Positions 1-8,936 of a stretch of DNA of 61,898 nucleotides are shown here, piece after piece; positions within the stretch are counted from its first letter, which is position 1, and every line of letters starts with the position of its first letter. The notes under the pieces were generated by a model that saw nothing but the letters and a program-made list of their open reading frames with translations, was not told the origin of the DNA and did no database searches. Made by a program: the position numbers and the translations under genes. Origin of the DNA: Herbiconiux ginsengi (GTDB lineage Bacteria; Actinomycetota; Actinomycetes; Actinomycetales; Microbacteriaceae); assembly GCF_900107435.1 (NCBI RefSeq), contig NZ_FNPZ01000010.1, positions 1 to 61,898 on the forward strand, given 5' to 3'.

Positions 1-95
1 GTGAATCGAGCCGGGTCATGAGAGCGATCGCAGACGTGTGAGGCGCAGGAAGCCGAAGGACAGCACGCAGGTGATGAGTGCGAGCACGACCGAGT
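1..95. repeat. Left copy of 95-bp terminal overlap
   Basis: Bases 1-95 are identical to bases 61804-61898. The repeat cuts through an operon: the second ABC permease gene starts at 61822, equivalent to base 19, and its ATG overlaps the TGA of the first permease at 16-18. This is the pattern of a circular molecule opened by an assembler with a k-mer overlap, not a biological terminal repeat. The unique length would be 61,803 bp. Confidence 0.93.
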
Positions 96-927
96 ACGCT
101 GCAGCGAGGTTGTAGTCGGGCGTGGCTGACGTGTTGAAGATCAGCATGTTGGGTGTGAACGTGCTGGTGATGCCGTTCGAGAGCGCCCGCAGTACCGTCG
201 GTTCGTTGAACAGCTGGAACGCTCCGATGATCGAGAAGACGGTGCCGAGCACGATCGCGGGGCTGATCAGGGGCACCTTGATGGACCAGGCGATGCGCGT
301 TTCGCTCGCGCCGTCGATCCGTGCCGCCTCGTACACCTCCTGCGGGATGGACTGGAGCGACGAATAGATGATGAGCATGTTGAAACCGGCGACCGTCCAG
401 GTGAGGATGTTGCCGATCGCTAGGAGGACAGCTGAGCCGAGGAAGTCGATTCCCGTGGCCAGCGCAGGGACCGGAGACAGGGTCGGGGCGTAGAAGAACC
501 CCCACATGATGGCTGCGATCACGCTTGGCACCGCGTACGGCGCGAAGAAAGCGAGCCGGAAGAACTTCCGTCCCTTGACCACCGGAGAGTCGAGGAGCAG
601 TGCGAAGAGGGTTGCCAGGCCGATGGTGATGGGCACCTGGATCACGAGCAGCAGCAGCACCCTGCCGAGGCCTGTCCAGAAGACATCGCTGGACAGGGCT
701 GTCGCATACTGCTCCAAGCCTGCGAAGACGACGGACGGCGCCTCATAGGTCGAAGCCCGATAGACCTTGAAGAAGGACTGGACGAAGGCGTACAGCACAG
801 GGGCAACATAGAGAAGGGCGAATAGCACGACGAACGGTGCCGTGAATCCGATGACCGCGAGCAATCGACGGCGGCCGAGGGGCTGGCGTCGCCTGACCAC
901 GGCGACGGTGGGTGTGGGTGGATTCAT
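16..927 (-). CDS. Carbohydrate ABC transporter permease, MalF/UgpA type
   Basis: This 303-aa inner-membrane permease forms half of the channel of a sugar importer. A hydrophobic segment near residues 23-50 is followed by further membrane spans, and the EAA loop that docks the ATPase is visible at residues 200-207 (EAARIDGA). It starts with ATG at 925-927, after the binding-protein gene (1002-2336). Its TGA overlaps the ATG of the second permease across the circular junction, which indicates translational coupling. No ATPase gene is in the cluster, so a shared chromosomal MsiK-type ATPase is presumably used (inference). The substrate is not known; neighbours suggest a glycoside or oxidised sugar. 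Confidence 0.93.
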   Translation of the reverse strand: MNPPTPTVAVVRRRQPLGRRRLLAVIGFTAPFVVLFALLYVAPVLYAFVQSFFKVYRASTYEAPSVVFAGLEQYATALSSDVFWTGLGRVLLLLVIQVPITIGLATLFALLLDSPVVKGRKFFRLAFFAPYAVPSVIAAIMWGFFYAPTLSPVPALATGIDFLGSAVLLAIGNILTWTVAGFNMLIIYSSLQSIPQEVYEAARIDGASETRIAWSIKVPLISPAIVLGTVFSIIGAFQLFNEPTVLRALSNGITSTFTPNMLIFNTSATPDYNLAAAYSVVLALITCVLSFGFLRLTRLRSLS

Positions 928-1001
928 TGTCTCTCTCTACGTCGGATGGGAACAGGCCCGGGGCGGGGAGGTGGAGACGCGCTCCGCCTCCCCGCCTCTT
1001 C

Positions 1002-2336
1002 CTATCCGTTGACTGGGATGGACTGCGCTTTCATCGCACTGATGGTGGCGGACTGGGTCGCCGCGAAGGCGTCGGCGAGTGTCTGCTCTCCGGTCAATGC
1101 CGTGCCGATCTCGCTCTGAAGACTGTTGTAGGTCTCGACCATGGTCGGACCCCACTGCCAGCCGGCCGGCACGGTCGGGGCGATCTCCGAGCCGAAGATC
1201 TCGAATATCCGCTGTCCGCTGAAGAACTCGGACGGCTCGCTCAGCGACGGCACCTCCTCGAGCGCGTTAGTTGACGGCGGGAAGAGCCCGGCCGCCTCGA
1301 CATCCAGAGCCAGTGCGTCAGGGTCGGTTGCGACCCAGGTCGCGAACTGCGCGGCCTCGTAGGGATGCTCACTGTCAGCCGAGACGGCGAACGTGACGCC
1401 GCCCCAGGTACCGGCGGCAGGCTCACCGGTGAACGACGGCATCGGGGCGAGTGCCCACTTGCCGGACGTGTCCGGTGCGCCGGCACTGATCGACCCGTTC
1501 GTCCAGGTGGCGCCGATGACTGTCCACAGCTGTCCACTGGCGAGGGACTGGTTCCACGTGTCCGCCCCGAAAGCGTTCGTCTCGACGAGATCATTGTCGA
1601 GGAACTGCTGCCAGTAGTCGGCCACCTGAAGCGACTTCTCGCTGGTCAACGAGACATCCCAGGTGCCGTCCGACTGGTTGAACCACTGCGCGCCGGCCTG
1701 GATGGCCATGCCCGCCCACCAGTTCTGACCCGATGACGAGAGGTTCCCGATGTAGCCGCCGGTCGCTCTGATCTTCTGGGCGGCCGCGTAGTATTCGTCC
1801 CACGTCGTCGGTACTGCAATGCCCGCTTGCTCGAACAGGTCTTTGCGGTAGTACATCCCCATCGGCGCCGTGTCGACGGCGACGCCGTAGACCGAGTCCT
1901 TCTCACCGAAGCTGGTGATGCTTCGGATGCTGTCGGAGAACTGCTCCTGCGCCTCCGGGACGCCGGCGCAGTCGTAGATGTTGCGCAGCCCACCTGCCGA
2001 GCGGAAGGTCGGGAGCTGCTCGTACTCGATGGAGAGCACATCGTCAGCGGTTCCTGATTGGATCGCGTTGAGGTAGTTGGTGTAAGTGCCGGATGCTCCT
2101 GCTGGGACGCTGGAGTACTGCACCTCGATATCCGGATGCGTGTCGTTCCAGAGGTCGACTACCTTCTCGAAGCCCGGAGCCCACCAAGAGTGCTTGAGGA
2201 CCACATGGGTGCCGTCGGGAGCGGGGGTGCAGTCGGCTGCGGTATCGCTGGACCCTGGGGCGCAGCCCGCAAGGGCGGCCGACAGTCCTCCGACGAGTAC
2301 CAGGCTGATGACGACTTTGTGACGCCTGATTGGCAT
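1002..2336 (-). CDS. Extracellular sugar-binding lipoprotein of ABC importer
   Basis: This 444-aa solute-binding protein captures the substrate outside the cell and delivers it to the two permeases. A lipoprotein signal is clear: positively charged MPIRRHK start, hydrophobic core, and lipobox LAGC. The family is extracellular solute-binding protein 1 (sugar type). I chose ATG at 2336 because the reverse strand carries AAAGGAAG just upstream and the signal peptide begins there; upstream in-frame extension overlaps the Gfo/Idh gene and is not signal-like. It lies between the oxidoreductase (2425-3558) and permease (16-927) in one minus-strand operon. Confidence 0.93.
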   Translation of the reverse strand: MPIRRHKVVISLVLVGGLSAALAGCAPGSSDTAADCTPAPDGTHVVLKHSWWAPGFEKVVDLWNDTHPDIEVQYSSVPAGASGTYTNYLNAIQSGTADDVLSIEYEQLPTFRSAGGLRNIYDCAGVPEAQEQFSDSIRSITSFGEKDSVYGVAVDTAPMGMYYRKDLFEQAGIAVPTTWDEYYAAAQKIRATGGYIGNLSSSGQNWWAGMAIQAGAQWFNQSDGTWDVSLTSEKSLQVADYWQQFLDNDLVETNAFGADTWNQSLASGQLWTVIGATWTNGSISAGAPDTSGKWALAPMPSFTGEPAAGTWGGVTFAVSADSEHPYEAAQFATWVATDPDALALDVEAAGLFPPSTNALEEVPSLSEPSEFFSGQRIFEIFGSEIAPTVPAGWQWGPTMVETYNSLQSEIGTALTGEQTLADAFAATQSATISAMKAQSIPVNG

Positions 2337-2424
2337 GTTCTTCCTTTTCTCGGTTGCGGGTGAACGGGTGTTTCCCGCCGCACCGCAGTGATCGGCGGCG
2401 CGGCGACGCGGAGGATTCGATTGG

Positions 2425-3558
2425 TCAGTCGGCAGTGACAGGGGCGAATCGAGGCACGGCGACGGGTAGTCCGCCCTGCATCGCCGAGTCATGGGCTGCA
2501 ATCCCGACGCTCGTCCAGTTCGCTGAGGTGACGGCGTCGATCGCCGAGGGACGGCCCTCGCGTGCGCTGGTGACGAACTCATGGACGAGGTGTGGATGCG
2601 AGCCGCCGTGTCCAGACCCCTGAATGAAGGACAGGTGCGCATTCGATTCGTCGTACACGCCGTGTCGAGTGAATGATCGAATGGCTTCGGGAAGCCGCTC
2701 GGCGAAATCGGGCACAGTGACGCGTTCGGCCTGCTCCCCCTGGAAGACCACCGGGTTGTCGCCTGCGATCTGCTCCCATTCGAAGGATCCCAGAGATCCG
2801 TACACGTCGAAGCTCTCGACATATTCGCGGGCGGTCTCGAAGAGGGAACGAGTGACCTCGGCCGCCACGTCCGAGTCGGCGATACCGATGAGGGCCGTCT
2901 CGACCGCGAACGGCGACCCATAGCGTTCTGCCAGCTGGGGATCGATGGAACCAGAACCTCGGCAGACCACGACTTCAGCGAGTCTGCCGGCGAGCGTGAG
3001 GAGCGGCCCTACCGCGTGAGTGGCGTAGTGCATGGGCGGGAGGCCTTCCCAGTACCCGGGCCAGCCGGCCATCTCCTGCTGGTGCGCACCGCGGAGGAAC
3101 TGGATACGACCGAGCTTTCCCGCTGCGACGAGCTGCTGCACGAAGAGGAACTCACGCGTGTAGACGGCGGTCTCCATCATCATGTACGTCCGACCGCTCG
3201 CTCGCGCGGCATCGACTACACGCTGACAGTCCTCGATCGAGGTAGCCATCGGCACCGTGCAGGCGACATGTTTGCCCGCCTCCAGTGCAGCGATAGCTTG
3301 CTCGGCATGCAGCGGAATCGGGGTGTTGATGTGAACTGCGTCGATGTCCCGATCGACGAGCAGATCCTCGAAGTCGGCATAGCGGGTCTCGATCCCGAAC
3401 TCGTCGCCCACGGAATTCAGCCGCACCCGGTCGCGCTGGCAGATCGCCGCGAGGGCGGCATCGGGATGCGCCTGATAGATCGGGATGAACTCGGCGCCGA
3501 ACCCGAGGCCGACGAGGGCAACTTTCAGCGGGACCTTTGTGCTGATGGGCTGCGACAT
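2425..3558 (-). CDS. Gfo/Idh/MocA-family NAD(P)-dependent oxidoreductase with atypical active-site motif
   Basis: This 377-aa protein has an N-terminal Rossmann fold (GLGFGAEF at about 17-24) and the C-terminal alpha/beta domain of the Gfo/Idh/MocA family, which oxidises sugars, inositols and glycosides. The usual EKP motif with the catalytic lysine is replaced by CTVPMA at about residues 100-105, so that lysine is absent. Later conserved stretches (YMMMETAVY; HYATHAVGP) remain. It is the first gene of the ABC importer operon and is divergent from the ROK regulator. Together with the TIM-barrel protein at 60111 it suggests oxidation then isomerisation or elimination of an imported sugar; this is inference. 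Confidence 0.9.
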   Translation of the reverse strand: MSQPISTKVPLKVALVGLGFGAEFIPIYQAHPDAALAAICQRDRVRLNSVGDEFGIETRYADFEDLLVDRDIDAVHINTPIPLHAEQAIAALEAGKHVACTVPMATSIEDCQRVVDAARASGRTYMMMETAVYTREFLFVQQLVAAGKLGRIQFLRGAHQQEMAGWPGYWEGLPPMHYATHAVGPLLTLAGRLAEVVVCRGSGSIDPQLAERYGSPFAVETALIGIADSDVAAEVTRSLFETAREYVESFDVYGSLGSFEWEQIAGDNPVVFQGEQAERVTVPDFAERLPEAIRSFTRHGVYDESNAHLSFIQGSGHGGSHPHLVHEFVTSAREGRPSAIDAVTSANWTSVGIAAHDSAMQGGLPVAVPRFAPVTAD

Positions 3559-3621
3559 TGCTTCGTCCTCGCTTCGGCCTTGAAGATGGTGACCGGCGGG
3601 GCGCCCATCACGATGTTTATG

Positions 3622-3650
3622 AGGTTAGATCGGACGCATTGGTTGTTCAA
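3622..3650 (-). promoter_or_regulatory. Predicted promoter of the sugar importer operon
   Basis: On the minus strand TTGAAC (3650-3645) and TAACCT (3627-3622) are separated by 17 bases, a good housekeeping sigma match. It points into the Gfo/Idh gene that starts at 3558. The palindromic operator candidate at 3651-3676 abuts its -35 element. Confidence 0.5.
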
Positions 3651-3676
3651 CGACAGAATAAAGAACATTTATGTCG
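3651..3676. promoter_or_regulatory. Candidate operator of the ROK regulator
   Basis: CGACA (3651-3655) and TGTCG (3672-3676) form outer arms; inside them ATAAA (3658-3662) and TTTAT (3668-3672) form a second inverted pair around GAACA. The element lies in the divergent region between the oxidoreductase and the ROK gene, next to the predicted -35 of the sugar operon, where a repressor would act on both. Confidence 0.45.
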
Positions 3677-3713
3677 TAATTCTGGCATGATGTGAGAGGT
3701 GGAGAGAAAATTC

Positions 3714-4991
3714 ATGAATCTGCCGGCCACCGAACTCAGCGAGCTGCCACTACGCTTGGAGCAACCCGACTTCCCGGCCCGCCCCGACCACGCTGTCCTC
3801 CTGAGCGCCACGGCCCGCATGGTCGCGGACGGCTCGGCCGTCACCAAAGCCGATATCACTCGCACCCTCGACATAGCGCGATCCACCGCGAACGTCGTCG
3901 TCGACGATCTCCTCGAGCGCGGGCTGATCGAGCGAGCGGGCAACTCGGAGGCCTCGGGCCGGGGGCGGCCGGGCGAACGGCTCGTCATCGCGCCATCGTT
4001 CGGCACGGTCCTCGTGGCCGATATCGGCAACCGATCGACACGCGTCTGCGTGAGCGATCTGAGCCAGCAGGTGCGGGCAGCCCGCTCACTCGACATCGGG
4101 TTTGAGGACGCTCCCGACCAAGTCCTTGCCGCCGTGATAGCAGCTCTCGACGACGCGCTCGATTCGTCCGACTGTGACCCCGCTCTGGTCAGGTGTGTGG
4201 CGGTCGGGCTGCCCGCCTCGATCGACATCAGATCCCTGCCGCCGGTCATCCGGCGGCCCACCAACTCCCTCTGGGACGGGTTCCCCGTCACCCACCACCT
4301 GAGTCGCCACTTCGAGTGCCCGGTCATCCTCGAGAACGATGCCAACCTCCGTGCCATCGCTGAATCCCGCATCCTTCCGGCCCATCAGCTTCCACTGATC
4401 TACATCAAGATGGGCACCGGAGTGGGGGGCGGGATCATCGGCCGCGAAGGCCGCCTCCAACGCGGCGCAGACGGCGCTGCGGGCGAGATCGGCCACATCC
4501 AGGTGCACAGCGCACTCGAGATTCGCTGCAGCTGCGGCAAATACGGTTGCCTCCAGGCCATTGCGTCAGAAAGCGCACTCCTCGAGCGGATACGATCCAG
4601 GACCGGCGAGAACCCCTCCGCGACGACGGAGTCGAACCTGACAGAACGACTCAGATCAGGGGATCTCGTCACGGCAGAGGTCATGCACGAATCGGCGCTC
4701 GCCATCGGCGAGGTGGTGGCCGCACTGGTTCAATTTCACAACCCAGCAAGGGTCGTGCTGGGAGGCGCACTCATTGAGGCGAACGAAGAGACGCTGGCAG
4801 TGGTGCGAAGCATCGTCTACCGCTCAGCACACCCCCTCGCGACCCGCAATCTCTATCTCGGCCAATCCCTGCTCGGACGAGACGGCGCTCTGATCGGCGG
4901 CGTGATATCAGCCATCGAACACGCCCTGTCCCCGGACAGGATTTCATCAGCCCGGCCAGGTGAATCCAAGATCACCTTCACCGAGGGATAG
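3714..4991 (+). CDS. ROK-family transcriptional regulator
   Basis: This 425-aa protein has an N-terminal winged helix (about residues 20-75, including TRTLDIARSTANVVVDDL) fused to a ROK sugar-kinase-like domain. The ATP-site glycines (MGTGVGGG) and zinc-binding CSCGKYGCLQ motif are present; the usual GCLE is GCLQ. ROK repressors sense the sugar imported by their neighbours. ATG at 3714 is preferred over GTG at 3699 because GGAGAG (3701-3706) sits 7 nt before it. It is divergent from the sugar operon and probably controls it through the palindrome at 3651-3676. Confidence 0.9.
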   Translation: MNLPATELSELPLRLEQPDFPARPDHAVLLSATARMVADGSAVTKADITRTLDIARSTANVVVDDLLERGLIERAGNSEASGRGRPGERLVIAPSFGTVLVADIGNRSTRVCVSDLSQQVRAARSLDIGFEDAPDQVLAAVIAALDDALDSSDCDPALVRCVAVGLPASIDIRSLPPVIRRPTNSLWDGFPVTHHLSRHFECPVILENDANLRAIAESRILPAHQLPLIYIKMGTGVGGGIIGREGRLQRGADGAAGEIGHIQVHSALEIRCSCGKYGCLQAIASESALLERIRSRTGENPSATTESNLTERLRSGDLVTAEVMHESALAIGEVVAALVQFHNPARVVLGGALIEANEETLAVVRSIVYRSAHPLATRNLYLGQSLLGRDGALIGGVISAIEHALSPDRISSARPGESKITFTEG

Positions 4992-5074
4992 ACACCGCTG
5001 TCTCTCACCGACGACGGATTCCACGGATGTGACTTCGCGAATTCCAGCGCCCCGGGTCTTGCGATCCGTCCCGG

Positions 5075-5627
5075 TCATCGCCGCACCGATCGCTGACCGG
5101 CATCCTCCAAGGAGGCCGGCCGGCACGCGATGGCCCCACTGACGAGCAGCACGGTGAGACTGACGAAGACCACGGTGTAAGAGCTCCCCCAGCCCTCCTC
5201 CGCGTCGCGGAGCACCCCGATGAGCACTGGCCCGATGCAGGCGATTGCATATCCGATGCCCTGCATCGCACCGGAGAGCATGGACGAGCCGGATGTCGAT
5301 CGCGTACGGGCATTCACGAGGGTGAGACACATCGGGAAGGTGCTCACACCCAGGCCGAGAGCCACGACCCACGCCACCGCACCCGATAAGGGTGCGATGA
5401 GAAGTCCCAGATAGCCCACGGCGAGAAGCGCGACGCAGACGATCACGATCACGACCGGATTCCGGAGATGGAGAGTCAGAGGCGGCACGACGAAAGCGGC
5501 CGCCAAGCCGAAAATCGAGAACAGTGCGAGCAGCGCGCCTCCGAGGGCCGGGTCGGCCCCGGCGTCAGTCAGGATCGCGGGCAGCCAGGTGATGATGACA
5601 TAGGTGTTCAATGCAGTCATGGCGCAT
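5075..5627 (-). pseudogene. 5'-truncated MFS transporter remnant (CynX/NimT-like)
   Basis: The reading frame encodes about 180 residues that look like the C-terminal six membrane spans of a cyanate/nitroimidazole-type MFS transporter, beginning near LNTYVIITWLPAIL and ending at the natural C-terminus. The N-terminal half is missing: upstream of about 5627 the frame runs into unrelated residues and no transporter sequence is found before the thioredoxin gene. The break marks the edge of the segment that carries the sugar cluster. Exact breakpoint is uncertain by some tens of bases. Confidence 0.75.
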
Positions 5628-5773
5628 TGGCCTCGACCCAGCCTTCTTAAGACGTCTAACAAGGCGTGCCAGGCTCCTCCGTATAGAGCCGAACGCCCAT
5701 TGAGGGATCCCTCAGCGGGCGGATTGGGAACTCGGCACGCAGCTCGGTTCCGAGTGATTGATATGTTGCACTG

Positions 5774-6355
5774 GTGAGGATCAGAGCCTGGGTCGCGATT
5801 GCGCTGTTGATCATCGGGATCTGTCTGACCGCGTGCTCGAACGATGCTTTGGCCGAGCAGTATCGCGATGGGGGTAGTCCTGGCTTCATCGCCGGCGATG
5901 GTGCGGTGATCGAGGTCCCGGAGGCTGAACGCGTTGCACCTATCGTGCTCGCCGATGTCGAGGACATGAGTGGGATAGCTGTCGAAATCCCTGCGGCTGA
6001 CGCGCGTGTGACGGTGGTCAACTTCTGGTATGCGGGGTGCGCGCCGTGTCGCGCAGAAGCTGCCGACTTGATCGATGTCGCCCGCCAAACGGAGGGATCG
6101 GGTGCCTCATTTCTGGGCGTCAATGTGCGTGACACAGCGGCAACCGCGCAGTCGTTCATCGATGGCTACCGGGTGCCCTATCCGAATGTGATTGATTCTG
6201 ACGGCGCAGTTCAGTTTGCGTTTGCGGGGGAAATCGCTCCGAACGCCGTACCTACGACACTTGTGCTGGATCGAGAGGGTCGCGTGTCATCCCGAATCCT
6301 CGGTACTGCTGAGCCGAGCATTCTGCTCGCCCTCATCAAGTCGGCGAACGATTGA
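5774..6355 (+). CDS. TlpA/ResA-like thioredoxin-fold lipoprotein
   Basis: This 193-aa protein is predicted to sit on the outer face of the membrane and reduce or exchange disulfides. A lipobox (LTAC, Cys21) follows a short hydrophobic signal, and the thioredoxin-fold active site is CAPC at residues 89-92 in NFWYAGCAPCRAEA, with the cis-proline region at VPTTLVLD. It starts at GTG 5774, since stops precede it and the signal begins there; no strong ribosome site is visible. The usual partner CcdA (electron donor) is not next to it, so it would rely on chromosomal partners. Confidence 0.88.
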   Translation: MRIRAWVAIALLIIGICLTACSNDALAEQYRDGGSPGFIAGDGAVIEVPEAERVAPIVLADVEDMSGIAVEIPAADARVTVVNFWYAGCAPCRAEAADLIDVARQTEGSGASFLGVNVRDTAATAQSFIDGYRVPYPNVIDSDGAVQFAFAGEIAPNAVPTTLVLDREGRVSSRILGTAEPSILLALIKSAND

Positions 6356-6380
6356 GAATCGTCGCCGACACGGCCACGCT

Positions 6381-7061
6381 CTAGAATCGGCGCTCGTGAC
6401 GGACCGGCTTGAGTCGTGATGGCGCGTCGACGGTCGGCGGGAAGTCGCAGACGAACCATCCTTCGTACCCGAACAGGAAGCCGAGCAGCCGGTTCCGCAC
6501 CTCGAGTACGACGTGGAACTGTCCACGTTCCTCGTCCCAATTCTCGTGGAGCTCGGCCGAGCCCGAGAAAGCCAAGGGAAATCGGAACCCGAGCGGGCCC
6601 TCGTAGAACCGCTGCTCGGTAGAGCGCAGAACGAGCCCGCCGCGCTCATCCACGTCGAGATCGAGGTCCACGGCCAGGTGCTGGTGGGTGCCCAAGTAAT
6701 CGACGACAACGCCACGGCTCTCATCCAGCACCATGGTGGCGTCGAAACGCGCCGGGCGGCGGTGCACGCGGTATTCGCGCACGAAGGTGACCGTCTCTCG
6801 CCCGAACGGGTCGAGGTAGGGGTAGTTCTCGATCGTGAAGGGCACCTGCGCGCCCGTGTCGGCGACCAGGATGTTCCGCAGCCTCCCGATCAGCAGGAAG
6901 GGCATCGTCCACCACGGTCCCCGCCGGATGCTGTCCATCGTGCCGCGCCCCACGCACGCGTAACCGGCCTCGAGTGAGACGCCGAAGCGGCGCTGCAACA
7001 TCGGATGCAGTCGCGCGAAGCGTTCCTCCCCGAGCGCCGTCCGGAAGATCGGCGCGCTCAC
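6381..7061 (-). CDS. DUF4166-family protein
   Basis: This 226-aa protein resembles the DUF4166 family, whose biochemical role is not known to me. It begins with SAPIFRTALGEERFARLHPM and contains the family-like stretches GTMDSIRRG and LGFRFPLAFSG. I place the start at GTG 7061, whose bases overlap the TGA of the upstream SRPBCC gene (GTGA), so the two are co-translated. Paired DUF4166/SRPBCC genes suggest a shared small-molecule or lipid-related function; this is inference. Confidence 0.75.
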   Translation of the reverse strand: MSAPIFRTALGEERFARLHPMLQRRFGVSLEAGYACVGRGTMDSIRRGPWWTMPFLLIGRLRNILVADTGAQVPFTIENYPYLDPFGRETVTFVREYRVHRRPARFDATMVLDESRGVVVDYLGTHQHLAVDLDLDVDERGGLVLRSTEQRFYEGPLGFRFPLAFSGSAELHENWDEERGQFHVVLEVRNRLLGFLFGYEGWFVCDFPPTVDAPSRLKPVRHERRF

Positions 7062-7669
7062 GTCAACTCTCCAAGAGTCCCCGGGGCGTCGGCCATCGCG
7101 CCGGCCCGCGGCGGGCGGATGCGGCACCGTGCAGCGCGCGGCCGCTCTGGACGCCACCAGGCCAGCACGGTCAGAAGTCCCCAGCGTTCTGGCGGCACAT
7201 CGGTTTCCGCCCAGATCCGCAAGCGATCGAAACTCCATGCCGTCATCCACAGCACCATGGGGCGCAACACAAGATCGGGTAGCCGGCCGAATCCCGGAAC
7301 ATAGTCATACCCAGTGATGAAACGCACCCCGTCCGGCATCGGCACGTACCGCCAATAGCCTCGACCACTGCGAAGCGGCGACAGCCGATCGCCGGTCTCA
7401 AATGCGAGAGCGGACGTGCGCGTTCCGTCGGCTCTGCCGCGCTCGCCTAATGAGATGCCCGTGCCGCGGATGCGGTGAAACGGCAGCGACCGCTCGTACC
7501 GGAATCGCATTCGTCCGCGAGCATCCGTGTCCATCGGCGTGATCGCGGTGAAGCGCAGATCCCAGCGCGGATGAAGCGAAGGATCTTGAGTGAGCCGCCA
7601 CACCGTCTCAAGATCGGCCCGGATGAACGTCTCCACATACAACGCTCGCCCGTCGACTCTCACACGCAC
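7058..7669 (-). CDS. SRPBCC-superfamily (polyketide cyclase/START-like) protein
   Basis: The 203-aa protein opens with a short beta strand (YVETFIRADLETVWRLTQDP) typical of SRPBCC proteins, where a hydrophobic ligand binds in a helix-grip fold. No catalytic residues can be assigned. It overlaps the DUF4166 gene downstream by four bases. The C-terminal 40 residues are Arg/Ala/Pro-rich and may be less structured. Confidence 0.75.
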   Translation of the reverse strand: MRVRVDGRALYVETFIRADLETVWRLTQDPSLHPRWDLRFTAITPMDTDARGRMRFRYERSLPFHRIRGTGISLGERGRADGTRTSALAFETGDRLSPLRSGRGYWRYVPMPDGVRFITGYDYVPGFGRLPDLVLRPMVLWMTAWSFDRLRIWAETDVPPERWGLLTVLAWWRPERPRAARCRIRPPRAGAMADAPGTLGELT

Positions 7670-7827
7670 TCCATCGGGTCATTATCTCCACAACCGCGAC
7701 TGAAACGAAGACAAGCACACCACCCACTCATCAGACCTCACCAAGCGCTCGCAAACCGACCGCCTAACGAACACCCACCTCGTCTTGGGAGTGGAGGTCC
7801 CGAGGGGCTGCAGGCTAGCGTCGACAG

Positions 7828-8022
7828 ATGTATTACAACGACTGGTCGACCATTCCGTATACGGCCTTCATGATCGCTCTCTTCGTGGGAGCCGTGGTGC
7901 TGCTAGTTCTCCTGGGCCGCTTGATGGTGACAGCCACCAGGGCGCTTCAAAGCTATCGACGCGTGCAGGAGCTCCGCATCGATCTCCTCATCGCCGACGG
8001 AAACGAGGACCCGAAACTCTGA
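7828..8022 (+). CDS. Small single-span membrane protein
   Basis: A 64-aa protein with one hydrophobic helix (about residues 14-33, FMIALFVGAVVLLVLLGRLM) followed by a charged tail (ALQSYRRVQELRIDLL). Function unknown. It is four bases upstream of the membrane protein at 8027 and probably co-transcribed with it. Confidence 0.6.
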   Translation: MYYNDWSTIPYTAFMIALFVGAVVLLVLLGRLMVTATRALQSYRRVQELRIDLLIADGNEDPKL

Positions 8023-8026
8023 CGCC

Positions 8027-8701
8027 ATGATTCTGACCGGCGCCCAGCGCCCTCTGACAACGATAGGCATCGTTCTGCTGCTGCTCGGACTCGCAACGCT
8101 CGCGGCCGCGGCCCAGAGCGCAAGCGGCGACGGGCTCGGAATGACGTGCTCCGACGGCTACGGCTGCCACACCGATCACCCCGTACTGTTCACCGTAATG
8201 ACCTTCGGATATCGCATCTCGATGCCGTTGCTAGTGGCTGGCACCATCTTCCTTGCCGGATCTCAGACTCTCTCCGCGCTCAGAGGGACCGACGCAGACC
8301 GAACGGACACAATGAGCACACAAGAACAGACCCGATCAGCCAGTCAACACGTGGTCGCGGCGCGACTGTGGACTCTTGCCGCCATCCTCGTTCTAGGGTC
8401 AGCAGCGCTCGGCATATGGTCGGCGTCACCCGCAGGTCAATCCGTCATGCTGGTATCCAGCGTCAACCGCTCATCACCGGAATACATCCTGAATCAGCTG
8501 TCATACGTCCTCGTTCCGGCAGGGACTCTCTCAGGCTTCCTCGTCGTCGGCCTCGCACTCGTCGTGACTCGGGCAAAACCATCGGTGCAGCATCCCCGGC
8601 ACGAGTCGGACAAGCAAGACCGCACCATGTGGGACGGCAAGAGTCATGATCCGTTCAAGCGCCCAGACTCCACGACCCAGCTACCGTTCGATCGCGAGTA
8701 G
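8027..8701 (+). CDS. Hypothetical four-span membrane protein
   Basis: This 224-aa protein shows hydrophobic segments near residues 10-30, 58-80, 105-125 and 155-178, and a hydrophilic charged C-terminal tail. Two cysteines in CSDGYGC lie in the first extracytoplasmic loop. I do not recognise the family. It follows the 64-aa membrane protein closely, which suggests a two-gene unit. Confidence 0.6.
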   Translation: MILTGAQRPLTTIGIVLLLLGLATLAAAAQSASGDGLGMTCSDGYGCHTDHPVLFTVMTFGYRISMPLLVAGTIFLAGSQTLSALRGTDADRTDTMSTQEQTRSASQHVVAARLWTLAAILVLGSAALGIWSASPAGQSVMLVSSVNRSSPEYILNQLSYVLVPAGTLSGFLVVGLALVVTRAKPSVQHPRHESDKQDRTMWDGKSHDPFKRPDSTTQLPFDRE

Positions 8702-8936
8702 CCACCAAGTCGGTGGCGTAGTCGGCGATGTTCAAACGGGTGATTGACGGTTCTCGCGTCAGTACGTGCCCGCTGAGGGATCGGCTTACGCGCATCCAGC
8801 CCGCCGCGAAGCGGCGACAGAACACCGCCATTTAGTGATCAACTCCACAGATCGTCACCCGCGAGATTCCGGGGGGGGCGATAGGCGTTCGCGATCGCGT
8901 GGAAAGCGATCGTTTCTGGTGGCCTGCGCTCAGCCG

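Noticed and set aside
1-95. Terminal direct repeat as a transposon or phage end
   Set aside because: It splits an operon that is continuous when the ends are joined, so it is an assembly overlap.
8870-8880. Run of eight G as a phase-variable tract
   Set aside because: Not in or near the start of a gene.
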